40,381 bases of DNA from a bacterium. GTDB lineage: Bacteria > SM23-81 > DAOVCL01. Shown here piece after piece: positions 15,671 through 23,716 of the stretch (position 1 is its first letter; each line of letters opens with the position of its first letter). The notes under the pieces are model-generated. The model saw only the letters and a list, made by a program, of their open reading frames with translations. It was not told the origin of the DNA and did not search any database. The position numbers were made by a program, and so were the translations under genes. The stretch spans positions 1 through 40,381 of the forward strand of contig JAOZPP010000023.1 of assembly GCA_029932675.1 (NCBI GenBank). Reading direction: 5' to 3'.

Positions 15671-16339
15671 ATGTTAGACCAGAAAATTATTGAACTCAAG
15701 GAAAAGCTCTCCGCCCAGGCGGGCCTGGTAGAGGAGATGGTGGCCAAAAGTGTGCGGTCACTATTGGAGGGAGATGAATCGCTTGCTAAGTGGGTAATTG
15801 AAAAGGATGAGCCCAGGGCAAACGATCTGGAGATCGAAATTGAAGACTATGCCATCAATTTAATGGCCCTCTACCAGCCCGAGGCCTCAAACCTACGCAC
15901 CCTAATTATGATCGTTAAGATAAACAACGACTTAGAGAGAATCGGAGACCATGCGGTAAACATCGCCGAAAGGGCGCTATACTTGATACCAAGGCCAAAG
16001 GTCAAACCATTGATTGATATTCCCAGAATGGCTACCCACTCGATAAAGATGTTGGAGGAGAGCCTTGACTCCTTTACCAGGAACGACCCAGACCTTGCCG
16101 GGAGGGTATGCAAGATGGATTCGGAGGTTGATGCCCTCCTCGATCAGATCACCAGAGAGCTCCTCACCTATTTAATGAGTGATTCCTCCACAATAGACCG
16201 TGCACTGGAGTTAATTCTCATTGCTCGTAACCTGGAAAGAATAGCCGACCTGGCGACAAATATAGCTGAGGATGTTATCTTCATGGTAAAGGGTGAGGTG
16301 ATAAAACATCACAGGGGAAATTCTCCGATGGGGAGATAA
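15671..16339 (+). CDS. phoU: Phosphate signalling/transport regulator PhoU
   Basis: A 222-residue PhoU with two three-helix bundles, each with the metal-binding E/D-x3-D signature (NNDLERIGDHAVNIAE and ARNLERIADLATNIAED). The start is the ATG at 15671 behind GAGGGGGAAGGATA. PhoU normally restrains PstB-driven uptake and PhoR signalling when phosphate is plentiful; no PhoR/PhoB pair is in this window. The stop codon lies inside the first nine bases of a 101-bp dispersed repeat (16331-16431), so the last residues (MGR) may derive from the repeat. Confidence 0.95.
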   Translation: MLDQKIIELKEKLSAQAGLVEEMVAKSVRSLLEGDESLAKWVIEKDEPRANDLEIEIEDYAINLMALYQPEASNLRTLIMIVKINNDLERIGDHAVNIAERALYLIPRPKVKPLIDIPRMATHSIKMLEESLDSFTRNDPDLAGRVCKMDSEVDALLDQITRELLTYLMSDSSTIDRALELILIARNLERIADLATNIAEDVIFMVKGEVIKHHRGNSPMGR

Positions 16340-16431
16340 GGATCAGCCCTTGACATTTGACAAATTAGGCGAATGTGGAAAACACCTGGAAGCACATGGG
16401 GCCAAACTTCATAAATGCTAATTGATAACAG
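16331..16431. repeat. 101-bp dispersed repeat, copy 1
   Basis: Matches 18947-19047 over 101 bases with a single difference noticed. It begins GGGAGATAAGG, contains CAGCCCTTGACATTTGACAA and ends GCTAATTGATAACAG. The GGTCAGCCCTTGACA-type edge is similar to the GGGGTCAGGTCTTG edge of repeat unit A, so both may belong to one element family. Confidence 0.85.
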
Positions 16432-16712
16432 TGAAAATTCGGGACACTTCCTATTTTTCTGTTGCGACTCAATAAAATTTCAAGCTTGCTCTATCCCAAG
16501 AAGACGGCGCTGCTCAGATAGAGAGGAGAGACGGGAGACGAAAGGCGAGGGACGGGGAGACAAAAGGCGGAAATCAGAAACTGGAAAATAAGAAAATGGG
16601 GAAACCCAGAGCCGTGGATCGTTGCTCGTGAAGATGGTGCTGATTACGCGAGACAGACACAAGTGACAAGGCACAAGTGGGAGAACTGAAGTGGATCGGG
16701 ATCGCCCCCTTT
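16432..16712. other. Repeat debris between phoU and the DUF3368 toxin
   Basis: No gene is visible. GGGACACTTCCTATTTTT (16441-16458) is a third copy of the hairpin-element end. Bases 16500-16610 are purine-rich low-complexity sequence (GAGACGAAAGGCGAGGGACG). GTGGATCGTTGCTCGT plus AAGATGGTGCTGAT (16616-16645) are rearranged fragments of the 3' tail of T9SS genes (compare 320-410), including codons for the terminal KMVL. Confidence 0.6.
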
Positions 16713-17198
16713 TCATCTCTCATTCGCCTTTTGAAGTATCTCGTCTATAACTTCATCGCTGATCCTAAACCCCTTGTTCCTGAGTTCTGTGATCAAAGGG
16801 CTTAACTTTGAAACAAATCCCAGGTTTTTAGCGGCTAAGAGAAATCCCAATAGACCCATTATCCTAAACCCTCCTATGGACGCTAACTTCCGTGCCTTTA
16901 TTTCATCGAGGAGCAGTAGATCAACCTCTTGTTCCTGAGCTAATACAAGAACTTCCGCCTCTCCAGGGCCAAGATTCGCAAGGAACATTGAGACCAGCCT
17001 CTTATTCTTCGGTTCCTGTATTGAGATGCAATCAGCCTCCCTCACTGTCCGTGCTCCAACGCGTTCTTTACCCCTCTCAACCACTTCATTGTAAACTTCC
17101 GGCGGAATAAGCACCTCCTCAAAGACCTTCCCCAACAAGTCTGCTTTTTCAATCTTACAAAGCCCGATTAGAAAGGAGGCATCAGCTATCGCTTTCAT
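16713..17198 (-). CDS. DUF3368 PIN-like toxin
   Basis: A 161-residue PIN-fold putative ribonuclease. I start it at the ATG at 17198 because this overlaps the antitoxin stop (ATGA); an upstream in-frame codon exists but is inside the antitoxin. PIN acidic residues are visible: D in IADASFLIGLCKIE, E in LGPGEAEVLVLAQE, and DE in LLLLDEIKARKLA. DUF3368 proteins pair with UPF0175 antitoxins, exactly the arrangement here. Toxicity by RNA cleavage is assumed from the family. Confidence 0.85.
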   Translation of the reverse strand: MKAIADASFLIGLCKIEKADLLGKVFEEVLIPPEVYNEVVERGKERVGARTVREADCISIQEPKNKRLVSMFLANLGPGEAEVLVLAQEQEVDLLLLDEIKARKLASIGGFRIMGLLGFLLAAKNLGFVSKLSPLITELRNKGFRISDEVIDEILQKANER

Positions 17199-17488
17199 TT
17201 CTTGGCCACTTCTGTTAACCACTCAGCGGCACTAATCTCTTTGCTGATTTCCTCGTCGTCATAGTCTATTACAGGAACACCTAGATCCCCTAAGAAATCT
17301 ATGAACTCCCAGATTCCTATCCCCGCAAGCTCAGATGCCTTGCCTAAGCTCAACAACTTCTTCCGAAATAGCCCCGCTGCCAAATGTAATTTGAACTCTT
17401 TTTTGAGTTTTTCGCCCACATAACCATTTGCAGAAAGGGCAGCATAAACATCGGGCGGAAGATCTATCATTGTTTGAACACTTTTCAT
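17195..17488 (-). CDS. UPF0175-family antitoxin
   Basis: A 97-residue protein of the UPF0175 family: hydrophobic beta start (MIDLPPDVYAAL), a helix with LKLHLA-like sequence (KEFKLHLAAGLFRKKLLS), and the helix-turn-helix-like SLGKASELAGIGIWEFIDFL followed by GVPVIDYDDEE. It is the presumed antitoxin and repressor of the DUF3368 toxin, with which it overlaps by four bases. Its own start codon overlaps the stop of a broken RHH gene upstream, so the three were once one operon. Confidence 0.85.
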   Translation of the reverse strand: MKSVQTMIDLPPDVYAALSANGYVGEKLKKEFKLHLAAGLFRKKLLSLGKASELAGIGIWEFIDFLGDLGVPVIDYDDEEISKEISAAEWLTEVAKK

Positions 17489-17655
17489 CTTGTCAACCCC
17501 TCCTCCATGGCATTAAGGAGATTAAGGCGCTTGTCTTCCCTCCTTGCTGCCTGGGTAATGAACTGGCTGCGTTATCCCTGTCCAACCAGCTTGTCGACCG
17601 CCCGGAGCAGATCCTCGGTCACGATCATGTGGGCTCGCTTTCGGGCTGTCTCCAT
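17485..17655 (-). pseudogene. CopG/RHH-type antitoxin gene with an internal stop codon
   Basis: The minus strand from ATG at 17655 (AAAGGAG six bases upstream) reads METARKRAHMIVTEDLL, RAVDKLVGQG, then TAA at 17574-17572, then RSQFITQAARREDKRLNL in the same frame, ending at TGA over the UPF0175 start. The RSQFI.QAA.RE pattern after a beta-strand and helix is typical of ribbon-helix-helix antitoxins, where N precedes RSQF; here that asparagine codon position is a stop. It is a nonsense-mutated gene of 56 codons, or a base error in the sequence. Confidence 0.65.
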
Positions 17656-17764
17656 AAGATACTCCTTTCAGTTCCAAGGGCCGAAGTGGATAAACCGTTG
17701 GGCAATCTCCAAGGATATAAGAAACTTTCTTAGGGTTTCACTCCACACTCCAAAATTCCATTAC

Positions 17765-17793
17765 AAATTAATCTAATAGTGGGACTTTGTCAA
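17765..17793 (-). promoter_or_regulatory. Promoter of the RHH-UPF0175-DUF3368 operon
   Basis: On the minus strand TTGACA (17793-17788), 17-base spacer, TAATTT (17770-17765), about 110 bases before the ATG of the broken RHH gene. Confidence 0.6.
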
Positions 17794-18272
17794 GAGAATT
17801 TCGTTTGGTCCCCTCCAAGGGCAAAAGCCCGAAATACGTCTAAACCACAGATGGACAACGGATTTTCACAGATTATGTAAAAATCTTCATGAATATAGGC
17901 TTCCACCTTTTAGGTGAAAAAGGGGGTTAAACTCAATTTTTGAAAGCTCTTTATTTTGAATACCTTGTGATAATCTTGTGAAATCTCGTGGTTCCCTAAC
18001 TCATAATCTGGGAAAGGAACGTCCATAAAATTATAAGACTTCTACAGCCACGGGGATAGGGCTGCTCAGATAGAGGGGAGAAACGGGAGAAGAAAGGCGG
18101 AAATTGGAAAATGCGGTTGGCTGTCAGCTTGAATATATAAATTCCCATTTTTTGGACAGGATTGACAGGATGAACGGGATAAAAATCATGTAAATCCTGT
18201 TATCCCGTCAGAAAAGCCTCATCAAAAGCAGCCAAGTTTGGAATTTAACACATCTGAGGGGATTTGAAAAGA
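17794..18272. other. Gene-free region with dispersed low-complexity repeats
   Basis: ACCACAGATGGACAACGG then ATTTTCACAGATTATG (17844-17877) is the kind of low-complexity unit that recurs in intergenic DNA of uncultured bacteria. Bases 18060-18115 carry the AGATAGAG-GGGAGAAACGGG purine-rich sequence also seen near 16517. No coding or RNA gene was recognised. Confidence 0.5.
18151..18210. repeat. ACAGGAT-iterated repeat
   Basis: GGACAGGATTGACAGGATG, then AACGGGATA paired with TATCCCGTC. Related sequences stand at 24170-24190 (GACAGGATTGGCGGGATGAA) and 33696-33737 (GACAAGATAAACAGGATG ... CCTGTGAACCCTGTC). The family is built of iterated (A)CAGGAT units with self-complementary halves. Confidence 0.6.
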
Positions 18273-18305
18273 GGGAAACCACCGGAGGATTCCAGTGGCT
18301 TTCCC
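18273..18305. repeat. Strong hairpin
   Basis: GGGAAA+CCAC (18273-18282) pairs with GTGG+TTTCCC (18295-18305, one bulged C). TTTAT follows, so it could act as a weak terminator on the plus strand, but no gene precedes it on that strand. Confidence 0.55.
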
Positions 18306-18386
18306 TTTATGGTATCCTCATTTGATAGACCTAACCCGGATTATTCAAAAGATCCCACTCAGATGCTTTAAGCGACCAGTGGCTGA

Positions 18387-18452
18387 GCCGTCAGGTGCCC
18401 TCACCTGGACGGCAAAGGAGGAGGGTGGAAGAATCGGGGTTCTGCCACCTCA
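18387..18452. repeat. Two adjacent hairpins left of the second 465-bp repeat
   Basis: GCCGTC+AGGTG (18387-18397) pairs with CACCT+GACGGC (18402-18413, one bulged G). GTGG+AGAA pairs with TTCT+CCAC across 18425-18450, with loop TCGGGG. The second hairpin shares AGAATCGGGGTTCTG with the inside of both 465-bp repeats (5152 and 18725 areas). Confidence 0.55.
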
Positions 18453-18469
18453 CTTTATATTGCTTAATA

Positions 18470-18934
18470 AACAATTCGGACTACAATGCGGTTTGAGTGG
18501 ATAGTGGAGGGTGGTAAACTGACACTTCACATTTTCGGGAACTTCTTAGAAATCTACAGATGTTCTTGTAGAGGTCAAGAGTATAAAATGTACGGGATGA
18601 ACGGAAAGTACGAGGTGAATGAGATTTATGCTTCCTTGACCTTTTGGTAACAGTTCACGGGCTCAGGGATCAGTACCAATGTAAAATGAAGAATTAAGAA
18701 TAGAAGAAACTACTGACTGGGGCAGAATCGGGGTTCTGACGGCTCGGTGGGAAAGCAGTCAGGTAAGGATGTTTGACCGCACAGGCTAAATTTCCATTTT
18801 CCATCCCTCAAGGTTCCTGCCTTGATGGAAGGGGAAAAGTGTCCGTGAGATTTCGTGGTAAACTGTTACCTGAACCTCTGAGAGATTTCGAAATGTTTTT
18901 TAAGGAGGGGGAAAGAGGGGATCTTTCAGATCCT
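18470..18934. repeat. About 465-bp dispersed repeat, copy 2
   Basis: Same orientation and content as 4897-5361 at a constant offset of 13,573 bases, about seven substitutions and no gaps noticed. It is followed after 12 bases by copy 2 of the 101-bp repeat, so different repeat families cluster here. The shared short ORF (MTAQAKFPFSIPQGS...) is probably not a gene. Confidence 0.85.
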
Positions 18935-18946
18935 GGGGAGATAAGG

Positions 18947-19047
18947 GGGAGATAAGGGTCAGCCCTTGACATTTGACAAATTAGGCGAATGTGGAAAACA
19001 CCTGGAAGCACATGGGGCCAAACTTCATAAATGCTAATTGATAACAG
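18947..19047. repeat. 101-bp dispersed repeat, copy 2
   Basis: Counterpart of 16331-16431. Just before it GGGGAGATAAG is present twice in tandem (18935-18956). It ends 47 bases from the 3' end of the minus-strand phosphatase gene. Confidence 0.85.
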
Positions 19048-19094
19048 AATAGGGATGAAAAAAAGACAGCCTCGGGGCAAGATCTAAATTCATA

Positions 19095-21332
19095 TCAACC
19101 TTTAGTAATCATCATTTCACTGATCTTTAAGACCATAATGGTTAAGTCATCAAAGGGAGGAGCGAAGTCGCTAAATCCCCTTACCCCACTAAGGATTCTC
19201 TCCTTTATCTCTTGAGGAGGTAATTCCCTGTTTCCCACTACCGAACTGAGCAACCTCCCTTCGCCATATTCCTCCTCACCTTGGTTCAGGGCCTCCGTCA
19301 CCCCATCGGTATAGAGGATGAGAAGATCACCTATAGAGAGTTGAGCTCTACCAACCTCATATTGAGCGTCAGGAAAGGCTCCTAAGATAGTCCCCCCCCT
19401 CTCTAACCTCTCCACCCGACCGCTGGAATGGACTAAGAGCGGATGGTTGTGACCGGCATTGCAGTAGGAGAGGGTCTTTTGGATAGGGTTTAGTTCCCCA
19501 TAGAAGAGGGTGACAAACTTCTCCGGGGTGGTGCTTTTGAAGAGGAGGGAGTTAACCAGTCGCATTGTATCCTCGATGGGATGGCCGTTCTCCACCTCAG
19601 CCCGCAAGGAAGCCTGGAGCGAGGACATCAACAGGGCAGCGGGCATCCCCTTTCCCGACACATCACCTATGGCAATCCCCAGTTCTCCCCGTTTAGTAGT
19701 GAGAAAATCGAAGTAATCGCCTCCCACCTGTCTACAAGGCCTGGACTCCACGCATATCTCCAAGCCAGGGAGGGAAGGTGGGGATGAGGGAAGGAGAGAC
19801 TCCTGGATTTGGCGGGCCAAGTTCAGCTCATCCTCTAACCTCCTCTTTTCTAAAGACTCTTCATAAAGCTGGGAATTCACTAAGGCCACAGCGAGCTGGT
19901 TGGAGAGGAAGCTAAGCAAAGTGATCTCATCATAAATATACCGGAATCCCTTGACCTTCTCCCCCAGGCCCAAAAACCCTATGAACTCCTCACCTCTTAA
20001 AAGGGGAAAGAGGAGATAGGGCTTAAAGTCCGGCTGGAATGCCCCCCTTTGAGGCAGATTATCCATAAACTCCTCGGCCAAGAGAGGCCCTCCCCTTTCC
20101 GCCAACCCCCTCATCTTCTCCTCATCGAGATCAATCCTGGTCTTCCCCCTCCCCCAATTGATCAAAAATCCCTCCCTCCCCTTCATTACCAGGAAGATCC
20201 CTTGAACGTTTAGTCCATTCTTCAGCGTATCCTCTAACCTCCTCCACAGGCCTTCAAAATCCATCAGGGAGACGATCTCACTGCTCAGCCCCTTGAGAAG
20301 GGTGAGGTAATCTCCCCTCTCCTGGGAGCTGACCTTTTCCATTACCCTTTCCACCCTTCCCATAAGGGGACGGAAGATGAGGATGGCCATAACGATGAAG
20401 GCCACATCGAAGAGGGGGAGATCCCTCCCCAAGGAAAGGGAAAGAACCCGACTTAACCGCCTAACGATCAGAAGATAGGTGAAGATAAAAAATCCAATGG
20501 TGAAGGAGTAGACTAAGCTCTGCCTGACAATGGCCTCTACATCCAAAAACTGGTGTTTGGTAACCGCCCAAGCAACAGATCCACTTCCCACCACCACAGC
20601 GAGAAGGGCTAAGAAGAGCTTGAGATCACTGGGAATATGTAGGGGGAGAAGAACAGGTAGTATATAGGCAGCAGCATAAAGCCCAATGCTTGATCTTATC
20701 CCATAAACAAGCAGGCCCATCCCCTTCCTCAGCTTAGGGTTCTTAATCGCCCGGTAACCACGGTAGAGAAGCCACACCCCGAGGAGGAAGTAGACCAGGT
20801 TTATGGAAGCGAAAAACTTAATGTGGAACTTAAATAGGAGGGAGAAACCAATTCCAATAAATTTAGTCAGAAAGTTGAAGGAAGAAGAAAAGGGGCCTAA
20901 TCGGTCGGAGATGGCCTCCAATAGGGAGTTAGGTATTAACTTCCCCCATTGGGAGAAAGTAGTAATAAAAAAGAAGTGAAAGGTGTGCGGAGCAAATATG
21001 ATATATTTTATCCACAGATGCTTGAGGTAGAAGGGATTCTCCTGGGGGAAGATTAAAGCAAAAAGAAGCAGGAAAGGGAAGAAAAACTCCCAGATGTAAA
21101 AGAGATTAGGGAAAAATGGGGCATAAAACGGTATCCCACCCGGATTTAACCGCTCTAAGACCAGGCCTATCCCCCCCATAAGCGGACCAAGGCCGGCAAA
21201 ACAAAGCATCAGGCCGGTAACCTCACTTTCCCTCCTTTTAGGACTCGCCCTCCAGATGACCAACCCAATGAGGAGAAGAACCGCACCCCCCAACAGAAAC
21301 CCACTAACGGCAAGGATCTGATAGGCAGACAC
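19095..21332 (-). CDS. Membrane-anchored GAF/SpoIIE serine phosphatase
   Basis: A 745-residue protein starting at GTG, with AAGGAG six bases before it inside the end of the kinase gene. Residues about 1-340 contain roughly eight to ten membrane segments (for example LAVSGFLLGGAVLLLIGLV, FFPFLLLFALIF, FLALLAVVVGSGSVAW). A GAF-like domain follows (about 345-500), then a helical linker (DELNLARQIQESLLPSSPP) and a full SpoIIE/PP2C domain: VGGDYFDFL, IGDVSGKGMPAALLMSS, CNAGHNHPLL, LYTDGVTEALN, FDDLTIMVL. It should sense a membrane or extracellular signal and dephosphorylate a STAS protein. It is the last gene of the partner-switching operon. Confidence 0.92.
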   Translation of the reverse strand: MSAYQILAVSGFLLGGAVLLLIGLVIWRASPKRRESEVTGLMLCFAGLGPLMGGIGLVLERLNPGGIPFYAPFFPNLFYIWEFFFPFLLLFALIFPQENPFYLKHLWIKYIIFAPHTFHFFFITTFSQWGKLIPNSLLEAISDRLGPFSSSFNFLTKFIGIGFSLLFKFHIKFFASINLVYFLLGVWLLYRGYRAIKNPKLRKGMGLLVYGIRSSIGLYAAAYILPVLLPLHIPSDLKLFLALLAVVVGSGSVAWAVTKHQFLDVEAIVRQSLVYSFTIGFFIFTYLLIVRRLSRVLSLSLGRDLPLFDVAFIVMAILIFRPLMGRVERVMEKVSSQERGDYLTLLKGLSSEIVSLMDFEGLWRRLEDTLKNGLNVQGIFLVMKGREGFLINWGRGKTRIDLDEEKMRGLAERGGPLLAEEFMDNLPQRGAFQPDFKPYLLFPLLRGEEFIGFLGLGEKVKGFRYIYDEITLLSFLSNQLAVALVNSQLYEESLEKRRLEDELNLARQIQESLLPSSPPSLPGLEICVESRPCRQVGGDYFDFLTTKRGELGIAIGDVSGKGMPAALLMSSLQASLRAEVENGHPIEDTMRLVNSLLFKSTTPEKFVTLFYGELNPIQKTLSYCNAGHNHPLLVHSSGRVERLERGGTILGAFPDAQYEVGRAQLSIGDLLILYTDGVTEALNQGEEEYGEGRLLSSVVGNRELPPQEIKERILSGVRGFSDFAPPFDDLTIMVLKISEMMITKG

Positions 21333-21334
21333 GG

Positions 21335-21754
21335 TTAGCTCCTTATATATTTAACTAAGGTCACTTTCGTCCCCCGCCGAAATCTGATCTTCACCTCGTC
21401 CATCAGGGAGCGCATAATGAAGATCCCCCTTCCCCGGGTTCTCATTATGTTCTCGGGGCTCGCGGGGTCCTTGAGCTTCTGAGGGTTAAAACCCGGACCC
21501 TCATCCCAAACTTCTATTATCAATCTGTCCTTAGAGGGAAGGAGAGAAAGGAAGATCTTCCCCTGGCCATACTCAATGGCGTTGTTCACTGCTTCTGTCG
21601 TGGAAATCGCTATCTCATCAACCGACTTGGGATCAAAACCCATCTGGTTGGCAACCCTCTCGGTGATCTCATCCGCCTCTTTCACTGCTGAAGGTGAACG
21701 AGGGAGGGTTAAAACTATTCGCTTTCCCTCCTCATCCAACAATTTTCCCTCCAA
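21335..21754 (-). CDS. RsbW/SpoIIAB-like anti-sigma factor serine kinase
   Basis: A 139-residue GHKL ATPase. The N box is EIAISTTEAVNNAIEYG (with the expected E and N), the G1 box is VWDEGPGFNPQ and the G2 region is TRGRGIFIMRSLMDEV. Such kinases hold a sigma factor or other partner and phosphorylate the STAS antagonist. The start appears to be TTG with AAGGA seven bases upstream; a stop lies nine codons before it, so no ATG alternative is available upstream. It sits 79 bases after the GAF-GAF phosphatase and two bases before the membrane phosphatase. It is the only switch kinase in the window and could serve both STAS proteins. Confidence 0.9.
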   Translation of the reverse strand: MEGKLLDEEGKRIVLTLPRSPSAVKEADEITERVANQMGFDPKSVDEIAISTTEAVNNAIEYGQGKIFLSLLPSKDRLIIEVWDEGPGFNPQKLKDPASPENIMRTRGRGIFIMRSLMDEVKIRFRRGTKVTLVKYIRS

Positions 21755-21833
21755 AAGGCTTTCCTTAGCCCAAACTCAACCAGCTAAATCCTGGGAATCC
21801 TCTTCCTACCCCTACATCGATGCTATCCCTGCT

Positions 21834-23606
21834 TCATTCCACCTTCACCACTACTATGGTGAGATCATCCCCCTGAGAAGGGGCAAACCTCCTCACCTCC
21901 TCGACTATCTTTACCCGGAGAGCTCTCGCCGTGAGATCAAGATTTCCCTTAATAACATCCAACAACCTCTCCATCCCAAACTCCTCTCCCTGCTGATTGG
22001 TGGCCTCTGTTACCCCATCGGTATACATTACCAAAATATCCCCTGAATCCAATCTCACCCTCTCCTCCTGATAGGTTGAGTTGTAGAGCCAACCCAAGAC
22101 TATACCCCCCCTATCCAAATATTCAACCCTATCTTCCCTTTTGAGGAGAATGGGCGGATTGTGTCCAGCATTAGCATAGGTAAAGACCCTTTTCACGGTA
22201 TCCAAAACCCCATAGATGGCAGAGACGAACTTGTCCTCCTCCGTGCTCTCATAGAGGAGGTTGTTCACCTTCTTCAAAATCTCGCCTATAGAGTAGTTGT
22301 TCCTTATCTCCGCGATGAGGCTGGCCCGGAAGCTGGCCATTATTAGGGAGGCAGAAATCCCCTTCCCGGAGACATCCCCCACAACTAACCCCCACTGCTC
22401 GTCCGTTATGCGGATAAAATCGTAATAGTCTCCCCCCACCTCTTGAGAGGGAAGGTTTATCCCAGAGATATCAAAACCAGGTATGCGCGGGCGGAATTTC
22501 GGCAAGAAGGTGCGTTGAATCTGGCGGGCCAAGGCCAGGTCCTTATCCAACAACCTTTTCTTGGTTACCTCCTCATGGAGGAGGGCATTTTCTACCGCCA
22601 CCGCCGCTTGACTGGCAAAGGTGGTGAGCAGAAGGAGGTCGTCCTCATCATAGGCATTTAGCTTTTCGCTCTCTAAGTTAAAGACCCCGATAACCTTTCC
22701 CTCACTAATTAGGGGAGCAGCGATCTCTGATTTGGTATCCTCCTTGGCCATTACGTAGCGGGAATCCTGAGAGACATCGGGGACGATCTCCCCTTTCCCA
22801 GTCTTTGCCACCCACCCCATAACCCCCTCACCGACCTTCAACCTCACCTTGGCCTCCATAGCCGGAGGGTAACCCCTGGTTGTCTCCCTCTTGATGTGTT
22901 GGTCCACTGGATCGATGAGGTAGATGCCGGCGGCATCATAATCCACCACCTTTCGTAAGGAATCGATTATCGAATCTAACACCTCATTCAAATCCAATGA
23001 GGAGCTAATCTTCTTCCCGATCTCATAGAGGGTAGATTTCTCCAGCACCTCCCTCCTCGCCTGATTATAGAGACGGGAATTCTCGACAGCTATCCCCACT
23101 TGCTCAGCAAAGGCAGAAAAGAGGGCTAAGTTTTCCTCGGTAAACGATCGATCGCCAAGAGGGCGGATAGCCTCTAAGACCCCTATCACCCCTTCCCTCC
23201 CCCACAAAGGGACAAAGAGAACCGGATGGGAGAGCTTTCCCTCCTTCTCTGGGAGGAAGAAAGGGTCCTCTTCTGGGTGGTTGATTATCCTCCCCTTTCC
23301 TTCCCTGGCCACCCAACCAGCTATCCCCTCACCCCATCTCAACCTAACCGTTTCCTTCTCCCTCACCCTCTGGTTGAAATGGATGTGGAAGGAGAGCTCT
23401 TCTCCCCTTTTATCCAGAAGGAGAAGCGAACAGGCCTCAACTTCCATCAATTCCTTGGTTAAACTCACCGTAAGGGAAAGCAGCTCCTCGAAGTCCAAGG
23501 TGGAATTAAGTTGTTTGCTTGCTTTGATGAGAAGCCAAAGGTGGGATGGTTGCAGTTGGGTCCCCTGGTGAAAACCATCCCTATTTCCTTTTTGGACCAA
23601 ATCCAT
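21834..23606 (-). CDS. Soluble GAF-GAF-SpoIIE serine phosphatase
   Basis: A 590-residue protein starting at ATG behind GAGGAGGAGG. Two GAF domains follow one another (residues about 30-180, with WGEGIAGWVAREGKGRIIN; and about 195-345, with VGEGVMGWVAKTGKGEIV), then a linker helix (DLALARQIQRTFLPKFRP) and a complete PP2C domain (VGGDYYDFI, VGDVSGKGISASLIMAS, ANAGHNPPIL, MYTDGVTEATN, GDDLTIVVVKV). GAF domains usually bind small molecules or redox cofactors; the ligand is unknown. Expected role: dephosphorylate the STAS antagonist encoded upstream. Read-through of the terminator at 23665-23691 is needed if it is transcribed from the STAS promoter. Confidence 0.92.
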   Translation of the reverse strand: MDLVQKGNRDGFHQGTQLQPSHLWLLIKASKQLNSTLDFEELLSLTVSLTKELMEVEACSLLLLDKRGEELSFHIHFNQRVREKETVRLRWGEGIAGWVAREGKGRIINHPEEDPFFLPEKEGKLSHPVLFVPLWGREGVIGVLEAIRPLGDRSFTEENLALFSAFAEQVGIAVENSRLYNQARREVLEKSTLYEIGKKISSSLDLNEVLDSIIDSLRKVVDYDAAGIYLIDPVDQHIKRETTRGYPPAMEAKVRLKVGEGVMGWVAKTGKGEIVPDVSQDSRYVMAKEDTKSEIAAPLISEGKVIGVFNLESEKLNAYDEDDLLLLTTFASQAAVAVENALLHEEVTKKRLLDKDLALARQIQRTFLPKFRPRIPGFDISGINLPSQEVGGDYYDFIRITDEQWGLVVGDVSGKGISASLIMASFRASLIAEIRNNYSIGEILKKVNNLLYESTEEDKFVSAIYGVLDTVKRVFTYANAGHNPPILLKREDRVEYLDRGGIVLGWLYNSTYQEERVRLDSGDILVMYTDGVTEATNQQGEEFGMERLLDVIKGNLDLTARALRVKIVEEVRRFAPSQGDDLTIVVVKVE

Positions 23607-23664
23607 CTACCTCCTCCTCAGGTGATATGGAGACCGGAGACATCCCTGTCCAGGGGGATATACC

Positions 23665-23691
23665 AAAAAAGGTAGGCCTTAGACCTACCTT
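23665..23691 (-). terminator. Intrinsic terminator/attenuator between STAS and phosphatase genes
   Basis: On the minus strand AAGGTAGG-TCTAAGG-CCTACCTT is followed immediately by further T residues (plus-strand AAAAAA at 23665-23670). It would limit downstream expression and give the STAS protein in excess over the kinase. Confidence 0.7.
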
Positions 23692-23716
23692 ACAAAGAGG
23701 TTTAACCTAATTTAGC

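Noticed and set aside
18295-18504. 69-codon frame left of the second 465-bp repeat
   Set aside because: Built across two strong hairpins and the repeat edge; no coding character.
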